NCBI GenBank assembly: GCA_011526585.1
Contig: WYBB01000041.1
Coordinates: 1 to 64,000 of the forward strand
From: Deltaproteobacteria bacterium
Lineage (GTDB): Bacteria; Myxococcota_A; UBA9042; PHBI01
DNA: 64,000 bases
Direction of reading: 5' to 3'
Below the pieces are notes generated by a model that saw only the letters and a program-made list of their open reading frames with translations, searched no databases and was not told where the DNA came from. This document shows positions 30,448 to 38,203 of the stretch, piece by piece (the first letter of the stretch is position 1; the number at the start of each line of letters is the position of its first letter). The position numbers and the translations under genes were made by a program.

Positions 30448-33357
30448 TCATGGCGTGTCGAGCTCGTCGCCCTCGGGGATGAGATCGAAGTCGGCGGGCG
30501 GCTCGTCGCGATAGCCGCCGCCGGCGCCGCGGAAGAGCGGCTCGTAGGGTGCCGCCGCGGCGAGCTCCTGCGGGGTGATCTTGCCGCGCTCGACCATGAC
30601 CTCGAGGAGGCGCTCGAGGTAGCTCCGCCAGCGCGGCGTGACCGCGCCCTGCACGAAGAACTGGTAGTAGCGGCGCGGGCCGGGGATGATGCTCGCGAGG
30701 AAGATCGCCTCGGTGAGGTCGAGGTCGATCGGGCGCTTGCCGAACCAGTGCCAGGCGGCGTCCCCGATCCCGTAGATCCCCGGGCCGAACTCGATCGTGT
30801 TCAGGTAGAGCGCCATCACCTCGTCCTTGCTGAGCTGCTGCGCCATCTGCCAGGCGATGAAGATCTCCTGGAGCTTGCGCGCGATGGTCTTGTCGCCGCC
30901 GAGGAAGAGGTTCTTGACGAGCTGCTGGGTCAGGGTCGATCCGCCGCGCACGAAGCCGCCGCGCTCGAGGTTGGTCGCGATCGACTCCTTCATCGCGTTG
31001 GGCGAGATCCCGTCGTTGGAGTGGAAGGTGCCGTCCTCGGTGGTCGTGAGCGCGAGCGGCAGGTACGGCGTGATCTCCGACAGCGGCACCCATGAGCCGG
31101 TCATCGGGCCGACCAGGCGCTGGCCGGGTGTGCCGTCGGCGAGCCGGATGGCGTAGCTGTGCGAGCCGCGCAGCGTCGCGAGGTCGAGCGCGTCGCCGAG
31201 GGTGAGCACGCGCAGGTTGCGCGCGACCGGGCGCGAGTCGATCCGGATCTCGCGCGGGCGGGTGGTGTCGAGATCGACGCCGACCTGCCAGGCGAGGACA
31301 CCGTCCATGCGCAGGCCGGTGAGGAGCGGCGCAAAACCGGTGGGCAGCGCCTCGACGATGCGCTGCACCGGCGTCTCGGGCAGATCGAGCGCGAGATGGA
31401 TCTTCGGTCGGCGCAGCGCGTCGGCGATGTCGAAGGTCGCCGCGAGCTGCACCCCGCGCGAGCCGACGAGGCCGTCGCTGAGCGAGAGGCGCTCCTCGTC
31501 CGCGCGCCAGGTGAGCGTGCCCTGCACCTCGAGCGCGACGTCGGTCAGCGGCGCGGCGGCGACCGCCGCGTGATGCAGCGTGGCGCCGGCGAGGCTCGCG
31601 TGACCGGAGAGCTCCCAGGTCTTCGCGGCGAGGTCGCCGTCGAAGGCGAGCGCCAGGCGCGTGAGCGTGCCGCGCGGCGCGACGAGCGGCGCCTGGCTCG
31701 CGCCCTCGTCGGTGGAGGCGGGTCCGCCGTCGAGCACGCGCTCGGACACGAGCGACAGCGGCAGGTCACGCGCCCCGAGCTCGACCTCGAGCCGATCGCC
31801 GGCCTGCTTCACCGCGAGCTCGAGCGTCGGTCGCGCGGCGCCGGCGGGCTCCCCGGTCTCGATGCGGCCGACGGTGAGCGCCAGCTTGCGGGCCTCGGAG
31901 GAGGTCGAGGCCTCGAGCCCGATCGCCGAGGCGGTGAGCTGGGCGCCCGGGAGCCCGAGGATGAGCTCACCGTCGCGCAAGGTGAGGCGTGAGAGCGGCA
32001 GCGACGACGCGAGCGACACGAGCGACGAGAGCGATGCGACGCGCTGGCGCACGAGGCGCTCGAGGGCGGCGAGCGGGCGGGCGATGCGATCGGACAAGGC
32101 GCTGTCACCATTAGCCTTTTTCGCCTTATTCGGCTCGCGCAGAGCCGGGTCGGCGGCGACCTCGGCGCCCGCGGGATCGCCCGTGGTCCCCTCGGGCGGC
32201 GGTGCCTCGGCCGCGAGCAGATCCTCGTAGCCGTGCCGACCCTCGGCATCGAGCGTGAGCGAGACGATCGGGCGCACGAGCTCGACCTCGTCGATCGCGC
32301 CGAGCACGGCCAGGAGGCGCGCGCGCGTCGTGGACTCGCCCGTGAGCGTGGAGAGTGCGCCGGCGAGGCGCGCGGCGAGCTCGCGCGGCGGGGCGACGAG
32401 CACGAGCGCATCACATGAGGCGGCGGCGGCGACCTCACGCGTGCCGCCGTCGCGGTCGATCGGCACCGAGAGCTGCAGCGGGCCGAGCTCGACGCCGCGA
32501 TCGCCGAGCGCGATCCCGCCGACACCGACCACGCGATCCTGGAGCCAGAAGCGCACCGGGCGCGCCGGCTCGAGCGCGAGCCGGGTCGGCGGCGCGCCGA
32601 GCGTGCCGGCGATCGACAGGCCGAGCCCGTGGCCGGGATCGAGCGAGGTCGACGAAAACGATCCCTCGAGCGAGAGCGGCGTGCTCGTCAGGCGCCCGTC
32701 GGGCGACGGGCCGGTCGGGCGCACGGTGAGCCGGCCGCCCTCGAAGGTCGCCTGGGTCGGCAGGGTGAGGCCGAGCGGCAGGGGCGGCAGCGCGGCGTCG
32801 AAGGCGAGCGTGAGGCCGTCGACCACGACGATCGGGAGCTCGGGCTCGAGGGTGAGGCCGGCCGGGGCGGCGCCGCCCGCGCCCTGGCCGATCCGCGCCA
32901 GGGCGGTGAGGATCGGATCGAGGTTGCTCGAGCCGTCGGCCGCGCGCGTCACCTTCAGGACCGGCGTGCTCAGCGCGACGCGCAGGATGCGCACGCGGCG
33001 CTCCCAGGCGTCGACCTCGCTGTCGATCTCGAGCGTGCCGATCGTCGCGAGCACGTCGCCGTCGCTCGCGCGCGGGCGGATGACGACCTCCTCGGCGTGC
33101 ACGTGGCCGCCATAGCTCCACTCGACCTTCGCGGCGTCGAGCCTCAGGCCGAGGCGCTCCTCGAGGCGATTGAGCGCGCGCAGACCAGCGCGCTCGACGA
33201 GCCCCGGCAAGCCGGCGAAGGCGCCGGCGGCGATCCCGAGCAGCCCCGACAGGATGGCGAGCGCGATGAACCAACGTCGGTGGCCCGGCACGGCGCGGGC
33301 GCCGTCACGTGTGCGCCCGCCGCGCGACGGCAGGAGCCCGGTCGTCTCAGTCCTCAC
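30448..33357 (-). CDS. AsmA-like protein fused to a GT51 peptidoglycan glycosyltransferase
   Basis: A 969-residue inner-membrane protein. After one N-terminal transmembrane helix (~residues 27-50) comes a long AsmA-like periplasmic region ('RLDAAKVEWSYGGHVHAEEV', 'STPVLKVTRAADGSSNLDPIL'). Residues ~745-945 are a GT51 transglycosylase: 'TTTEDGTFHSNDG' with catalytic Glu774, 'RGGSTLTQQLVKNLFLG', and 'LYLNTIEFGPGIYGI' with the second Glu at 856. No transpeptidase domain follows. It should polymerise lipid II, while AsmA-like domains are linked to phospholipid transfer and envelope assembly; joining both in one chain is unusual. The start is GTG at 33357. Confidence 0.88.
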   Translation of the reverse strand: MRTETTGLLPSRGGRTRDGARAVPGHRRWFIALAILSGLLGIAAGAFAGLPGLVERAGLRALNRLEERLGLRLDAAKVEWSYGGHVHAEEVVIRPRASDGDVLATIGTLEIDSEVDAWERRVRILRVALSTPVLKVTRAADGSSNLDPILTALARIGQGAGGAAPAGLTLEPELPIVVVDGLTLAFDAALPPLPLGLTLPTQATFEGGRLTVRPTGPSPDGRLTSTPLSLEGSFSSTSLDPGHGLGLSIAGTLGAPPTRLALEPARPVRFWLQDRVVGVGGIALGDRGVELGPLQLSVPIDRDGGTREVAAAASCDALVLVAPPRELAARLAGALSTLTGESTTRARLLAVLGAIDEVELVRPIVSLTLDAEGRHGYEDLLAAEAPPPEGTTGDPAGAEVAADPALREPNKAKKANGDSALSDRIARPLAALERLVRQRVASLSSLVSLASSLPLSRLTLRDGELILGLPGAQLTASAIGLEASTSSEARKLALTVGRIETGEPAGAARPTLELAVKQAGDRLEVELGARDLPLSLVSERVLDGGPASTDEGASQAPLVAPRGTLTRLALAFDGDLAAKTWELSGHASLAGATLHHAAVAAAPLTDVALEVQGTLTWRADEERLSLSDGLVGSRGVQLAATFDIADALRRPKIHLALDLPETPVQRIVEALPTGFAPLLTGLRMDGVLAWQVGVDLDTTRPREIRIDSRPVARNLRVLTLGDALDLATLRGSHSYAIRLADGTPGQRLVGPMTGSWVPLSEITPYLPLALTTTEDGTFHSNDGISPNAMKESIATNLERGGFVRGGSTLTQQLVKNLFLGGDKTIARKLQEIFIAWQMAQQLSKDEVMALYLNTIEFGPGIYGIGDAAWHWFGKRPIDLDLTEAIFLASIIPGPRRYYQFFVQGAVTPRWRSYLERLLEVMVERGKITPQELAAAAPYEPLFRGAGGGYRDEPPADFDLIPEGDELDTP

Positions 33358-33405
33358 CGGACTTCAAACCGACCGCGGCGCCGGCCTCATCCGCTCGCGT
33401 GCCGA

Positions 33406-33846
33406 TCATTCCTCGGCGAAGGACTTCGAGCCGGCGGTGAGCGCGGTCACGACGATGAGCGCGGTGACCGCGGCGACGCCGGCGGTGATGAGCAGGATCG
33501 TCTGGGTGTCGGAGAAGAGGTCGACCTCGTACTTGTCGATCTCGCCGAGCGCGAGCAGCGTGTCGCGATCGGAGGCGACGAGCTGGCTCTGGGTCATCTT
33601 GAAGTTGAAGGGCGTGACCGGATAGCGGCGACCGCCGACCGAGCGCACGAAGATGTTGGTGTCGCGGTCGACCAGGACCTTCTCGCCGCCCTTCGAGGTG
33701 ACCGCGAGCGGGATCTCCTCGGAGACCTGGAGGCGCGCGAACTCCTCTTGCGAGACCTGGTAGGTGTTGAAGCAGCCGCTCAGCGCGGCGCCGAAGAACG
33801 AGGCGAGCGTCAGGAGGGCGATCTTCGAACGGAAGTGCTTGATCAT
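33406..33846 (-). CDS. small lipoprotein with C-terminal transmembrane helix
   Basis: A 146-residue precursor: 'MIKHFRSKIALLTLASFFGAALSGC' is a textbook lipoprotein signal with lipobox LSGC (Cys25). The body is short and polar ('TNIFVRSVGGRRYPVTPFNF'). Residues ~120-143 are a hydrophobic helix ('TILLITAGVAAVTALIVVTAL'), unusual in a lipoprotein and suggesting anchoring at both ends. No family recognised. The ATG at 33846 was chosen for the signal peptide. It lies between ileS and the transglycosylase gene; element R3 lies between its start and ileS. Confidence 0.8.
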   Translation of the reverse strand: MIKHFRSKIALLTLASFFGAALSGCFNTYQVSQEEFARLQVSEEIPLAVTSKGGEKVLVDRDTNIFVRSVGGRRYPVTPFNFKMTQSQLVASDRDTLLALGEIDKYEVDLFSDTQTILLITAGVAAVTALIVVTALTAGSKSFAEE

Positions 33847-33930
33847 GCAACACCTTCGAGGGTGCCCCGGGCAGCCCGGGGCGGGTCGAGGGGGGGACGC
33901 TAACAGAATCGACCGGGCCCGCAAAGCCCA

Positions 33931-34075
33931 AGGTGACTGGTGTCGAACGAGCGAACCGGAGCGGATCCGAGGAGGGAGGGAAGGGAGCGCGGAGCCGTAC
34001 TTGACGTACGGCGCACAAGCGACCGACCGACCGACGAAGGAGACGCCCGGTGCAGCCGTTTGACAGCAGTCACCT
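33931..34075. repeat. 145-bp palindromic 3'-end element, copy R3 (ileS)
   Basis: The outer arms 33931-33959 and 34047-34075 pair at 23 of 29 positions (AGGTGACTG at both outer ends). The centre hairpin is GCCGTAC (33994-34000), loop TTGAC, GTACGGC (34006-34012): one base pair is swapped relative to R1 and R2, with both sides changed. GGAGGGAGGGAAGGGAGCGC precedes it and GCACAAGCGACCGACCGACC follows. The right arm contains the ileS stop codon (34072-34070). Confidence 0.85.
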
Positions 34076-37000
34076 GGCCGGTGCCAGGGTGAGGCGGAGC
34101 GGCAGCCCGTCGATCTCGGTCTCGCGCGTCTCGCCTTCGACCGCGCGGCCGAGCGCGACCTCGACGGCGAGCGACTCGGCGGCGAGGAAGGGCGCGTGGT
34201 GCGTGCACGCGGCGATGAGCTCGGGGTCGCCCTCGAGGCCGACCTTGATGCGCGCGACGTAGTCGAGGTTCTGGTCCTTGCGCCAGCCCTGGATGCGCGA
34301 GAGCACCTCGCGCGCGCGGCCTTCGGCGACGAGCTCGGGCGTGAGCGTGGCGTCGAGGATCACCACGCCGACCGGGCCGGCCGCGGCGACCCAGCCGGCC
34401 TCCGCGGTGACGCTGACCGCGATGGTCTCGGCGTCGAGGGTCGCCTGGGTGCCGTCGCCGAGCGCGACGTCGAGGCGGCCGTCGTTGGCGAGCTGGGCGC
34501 GCGCGGCCTTGGCGTCGACCGACTCGAGCGCCTTCTTGACGAGCTGCACGCGTGGGCCGAAGACCGGGCCGAGCTTGCGGAAGTCGGGCTTGAGCGAGAA
34601 GCGCACGTGGTGCGCGTCCTGGGTCAGAACGATCGCCTTGGCGTTGAGCTCGTCGGCGAGCAGATCGCGGTAGCGCTCGACGCGCTCGGCGAGCTGCGGG
34701 CGACCGAGGATCACCTCGACCGCGGCCAGCGGCTGGCGCACCTTGAGCTTGTTGGCGTTGCGCGCCTGCAGGCCGAGCGCCACCACGTCGCGCACGACCT
34801 GCATCTCGGTCGAGAGCGCCTCGTCGACGAGCGCGGCGTCGGCCGTCGGCCAGTCCGACAGATGCACGCTCTCGGGCGCGTCGGCGAAGACCCGCCGCAC
34901 GAGGTTCTGGTAGATCGTCTCGGCGATGAACGGGGTGAAGGGCGCGACGAGGTGCGTCATCGCGACGAGCACCTCGTAGAGGGTGTGGTAGGCGTCCCAC
35001 TTGTCGCTGGCGGCGGTGCTCTCGGCGCTGGCCCAGAAGCGGTCGCGCGAGCGGCGCACGTACCAGTTCGAGAGCGCGTCGGTCAGGCGGATGAGCCGCT
35101 GGGCCGCCTCGTAGATCGCCATGTCGTCCATGGCGCGCGTGACCTCGGCGATGGCGAGGTGCAGCTCGCTCGTCATCCAGCGATCGAGGAGACCGCGCTC
35201 GGCGACCGGTCGGCGCGGCGTGGTGCGCGGATCGAAGCCGTCGATCCCGGCGTAGATCGTGAAGAACGAGTAGACGTTGCGCAACTTGACCAGGAGCTCC
35301 TGCTGGCCGAGGCGCACGTTCTCCGGTGAATAGCGGGTGTTGTTCCAGGGCGGGTTCGACGCGTAGAAATACCAGCGCATCGCGTCGGCGCCGTCGGAGT
35401 CGAGGATCTGGTTGGGCGGGGTGTAGTTGCCCTTGGACTTCGACTCCTTCTTGCCGTGGCGATCGGTGACGTGGCCGAGCACGATGCAGGACTTGAAGGG
35501 GCTCCGATCGAAGAGCAGGGTCGAGATCATCAAGAGCGAGTAGAACCAGCCGCGCGTCTGGTCGACGGCCTCGCTGATGAAGTCCGCGGGGAAGGCTTCG
35601 GCGAAGCGCTCGTGACCGCGGTGCGGGTAGCCCCACTGCGCAAACGGCATGCAGCCCGAGTCGAACCAGCAGTCGATCACCTCGGGCACGCGGCGCGCGG
35701 TCCCGCCGCAGGCGTCACACGGGAAGACGACCTCGTCGATCCAGGGCTTGTGCACCTTGAGGTGATCGGAGAGCTCGGGGTCGGCCGCCTTGGCTGCGTC
35801 GAACGCGGCAAAGGCGGTCGGCGCGCGGCGCTCGATCGCGGCGGCCGAGTCGACGGCGTGCGTGTGGCCGCAGGCCTCGCAGATCCACAGCGGCAGCGGC
35901 GTGCCCCAGTAGCGCTCGCGCGAGAGCGCCCAGTCGACGTTGTTCTTGAGCCAGTCGCCGAAGCGTCCATCGCGGATGTGCTCGGGGATCCAGCGGATCG
36001 TCTGGTTGTTCGCGATCGCCTGCGCCGTCACCGAGGTGGTCTTGATGAACCACGCCGGGCGCGCGTACTGGATGAGGGGGTCGGAGTCGGCGCGCCAGCA
36101 GAACGGGTAGTCGTGGCGATAGACCTCCTCCTTAAATAGGAGGCCGCGGCGCTTGAGCAGGCGGATGATGTCGCGGTCGGCCTCCTTGCAGAAGCGGCCG
36201 GCGAAGTCGGTGACGCGCGCGTCGAAGCGGCCGTCGGGGCCGACCAGGCTCAAGAAGCCGATGCCGTTCTGTTTGGCGACGTTGAAGTCGTCGACGCCGA
36301 AGGCCGGCGCGATGTGCACGAGGCCCGAGCCGCTGTCGGTGGTGACGAAGGTGGCCGCGATGACCTCGTGCGCCTTGCCGCCCTCGGGAGCGGCGTAGTC
36401 GAAGGGGGCCACATAGCGCGTGCCGACGAGCTCGGCGCCGGTGACGACGCGCGTGACGGTGTGCGCGATCTTGTCGAAGACCGCGCCGATCAGGCTCTCG
36501 GCGACGACCAGCGTCTCCGCGCCGTCGTCGCCGGCGACCTCGACGAAGGCGTAGCGCACGTCGGGGTGCACCGCGAGCGCGCAGTTCGACGGCAGCGTCC
36601 AGGGCGTCGTCGTCCAGGCGAGGAACGCGGTCCGAGGGGTGTCGGCGAAGGGGAAGCGCACGATGATCGACGGGTCGTCGACGGTCTTGTAGCCGAGGCC
36701 GACCTCGCCGGCGGACAGTGCCGTGCCGCCCTGCGGCCACCACCACACGACCTTGTGGCCGCGGTAGAGCAGGCCCTTCTGGTAGAGGGTCGCCAGCGCC
36801 CACCACACCGACTCGACGTAGCTCTGGTGATAGGTCACGTAGGCGTCGGGCATGTCCACCCAGAAGCCGATGCGCTCGGTCAGCTGCTCCCAGGCGTCGG
36901 TGTAGCGGAAGACCGAGGTGATGCACTTCTTGGTGAAGGCCTCGACGCCGTAGGCTTCGATGGCCTCCTTGCCGTGGATCCCGAGCTCCTTTTCGACCTC

Positions 37001-37291
37001 GACCTCGACCGGCAGGCCGTGCGTGTCCCAGCCCGCCTTGCGCGGCACGTTGAAGCCACGCATCGTCTTGTAGCGCGGCAGGAGATCCTTGATGACGCGC
37101 GTGAGCACGTGGCCGTTGTGCGGCGTGCCGTTGGCGGTCGGCGGGCCCTCGTAGAAGACGAAGGTCGGACGGCCGGCCCCCTTGGCGAGCGACTTCCCGA
37201 AGATGTCGGCCTCCTTCCAGAAGGCGAGCACCTTCTTCTCGTCGGCGGGGAAGTCGATCGGACCCGAGACCTTGTCGAAGAGATCACCCAT
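34070..37291 (-). CDS. ileS: isoleucine--tRNA ligase
   Basis: A 1073-residue class I synthetase. The HIGH-type motif is 'PPTANGTPHNGHVL' (His58-Asn-Gly-His61), followed by 'YKTMRGFNVPRKAGWDTHGLP'. Length and sequence fit the eukaryote-like type 2 IleRS group, which is often less sensitive to mupirocin. The KMSKS loop reads KESKS in 'GKKESKSKGNYTPP' near residue 615, replacing Met with Glu. An editing domain lies between the two motifs. The start ATG has no clear Shine-Dalgarno sequence. The stop codon is inside the palindromic element R3. Confidence 0.97.
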   Translation of the reverse strand: MGDLFDKVSGPIDFPADEKKVLAFWKEADIFGKSLAKGAGRPTFVFYEGPPTANGTPHNGHVLTRVIKDLLPRYKTMRGFNVPRKAGWDTHGLPVEVEVEKELGIHGKEAIEAYGVEAFTKKCITSVFRYTDAWEQLTERIGFWVDMPDAYVTYHQSYVESVWWALATLYQKGLLYRGHKVVWWWPQGGTALSAGEVGLGYKTVDDPSIIVRFPFADTPRTAFLAWTTTPWTLPSNCALAVHPDVRYAFVEVAGDDGAETLVVAESLIGAVFDKIAHTVTRVVTGAELVGTRYVAPFDYAAPEGGKAHEVIAATFVTTDSGSGLVHIAPAFGVDDFNVAKQNGIGFLSLVGPDGRFDARVTDFAGRFCKEADRDIIRLLKRRGLLFKEEVYRHDYPFCWRADSDPLIQYARPAWFIKTTSVTAQAIANNQTIRWIPEHIRDGRFGDWLKNNVDWALSRERYWGTPLPLWICEACGHTHAVDSAAAIERRAPTAFAAFDAAKAADPELSDHLKVHKPWIDEVVFPCDACGGTARRVPEVIDCWFDSGCMPFAQWGYPHRGHERFAEAFPADFISEAVDQTRGWFYSLLMISTLLFDRSPFKSCIVLGHVTDRHGKKESKSKGNYTPPNQILDSDGADAMRWYFYASNPPWNNTRYSPENVRLGQQELLVKLRNVYSFFTIYAGIDGFDPRTTPRRPVAERGLLDRWMTSELHLAIAEVTRAMDDMAIYEAAQRLIRLTDALSNWYVRRSRDRFWASAESTAASDKWDAYHTLYEVLVAMTHLVAPFTPFIAETIYQNLVRRVFADAPESVHLSDWPTADAALVDEALSTEMQVVRDVVALGLQARNANKLKVRQPLAAVEVILGRPQLAERVERYRDLLADELNAKAIVLTQDAHHVRFSLKPDFRKLGPVFGPRVQLVKKALESVDAKAARAQLANDGRLDVALGDGTQATLDAETIAVSVTAEAGWVAAAGPVGVVILDATLTPELVAEGRAREVLSRIQGWRKDQNLDYVARIKVGLEGDPELIAACTHHAPFLAAESLAVEVALGRAVEGETRETEIDGLPLRLTLAPAR

Positions 37292-37359
37292 GGCCAGGGC
37301 GCCTAACGCTTTGGCAGGCCTTCGGTCAAGAAGCTCCTCTTGGAAGCATCCGGGACGGG

Positions 37360-38136
37360 TCAGCGGACCTTGGTCTCGGCGCGCCGGTTCTGACGCCAGC
37401 AGCTCTCGTTCTCGCCGCTGCAGGCCGGCTTCTCCTCACCGTAGGAGACGACCCGGCCGACGCCCTTGACGCCGAGGAGCGTGTACTGGTTGGCGACGCT
37501 CCTGGCGCGGCGCTCACCCAGCGTGAGGTTGTATTCGTCCGAGCCGCGCTCGTCGGTGTGGCCCTCGACGAGGACCGCGGTCTGCGAAGAGGACTTCAGG
37601 CACTCGGCGTTGCCGTGCACGACGGACTCCTGGTCGAGGCGGATCGCGTACTCGTCGAAGTCGAAGTAGACCACCTGGAGCGAGCACGCGGTCGTGCACT
37701 CGCCGTTCTTGCACTTGAGGCCGTTCGGGCACTGGGCGTCCGAGGTGCAGCCGGTGTCGATGCCGCAGCGCCCGTTCTTGCAGCGCTCGCCGTCGGGGCA
37801 GTCGGAGTTCAGCGTGCACTCGGGGCCGCAGACGTTGTCCTTGCAGCGGCCCTCGGGGCAGTCGACGTCGGACTTGCAGCAGCCCGGCTTGCGCACGCAC
37901 TCGTTGGCCTGGCAGGTCATGCAGATGTCGAGGCGCGTGCACTGCGAGTCGTCGCGGCACTGGCGGCAGCGTCCGTCGACGCAGACCTCGTTGTGCGAGG
38001 TGCAGTGCCCGTCGTCGTCGCAGTTCGGATAGGACGGCGAGCAGGCGGCGAGCGCGGACAGCGCCAGCGTGATGGCCAGAGCCCCGAGGCTCGATCGGAC
38101 CAGGGACTCCGTTCGAACTGTCGTCTTCTGCATCAT
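37360..38136 (-). CDS. Pal-like OmpA-domain lipoprotein with cysteine-rich (Dickkopf-like) insert
   Basis: A 258-residue precursor. The lipobox LAAC places the lipidated cysteine at Cys32. Residues ~38-150 contain about 25 cysteines in repeated 'CxxDxQC', 'CPxGxxCKNGxC' units like eukaryotic Dickkopf/EGF-type modules, predicting a disulfide-locked stalk. Residues ~152-258 are an OmpA/Pal peptidoglycan-binding domain ('VVYFDFDEYAIR', 'LVEGHTDERGSDEYNLTLGERR'). Two adjacent ATGs (38136 and 38133) follow a good GGAGG ribosome site. Such proteins tether the outer membrane to peptidoglycan; no tolB or tolQR genes are present here. Confidence 0.9.
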   Translation of the reverse strand: MMQKTTVRTESLVRSSLGALAITLALSALAACSPSYPNCDDDGHCTSHNEVCVDGRCRQCRDDSQCTRLDICMTCQANECVRKPGCCKSDVDCPEGRCKDNVCGPECTLNSDCPDGERCKNGRCGIDTGCTSDAQCPNGLKCKNGECTTACSLQVVYFDFDEYAIRLDQESVVHGNAECLKSSSQTAVLVEGHTDERGSDEYNLTLGERRARSVANQYTLLGVKGVGRVVSYGEEKPACSGENESCWRQNRRAETKVR

Positions 38137-38203
38137 GATCGCCTCCGTGGTCGAGCAGGGGAAGGCATCAGCGCGTACCCGCGCCGTCCTCCGCTGTCAA
38201 CCC

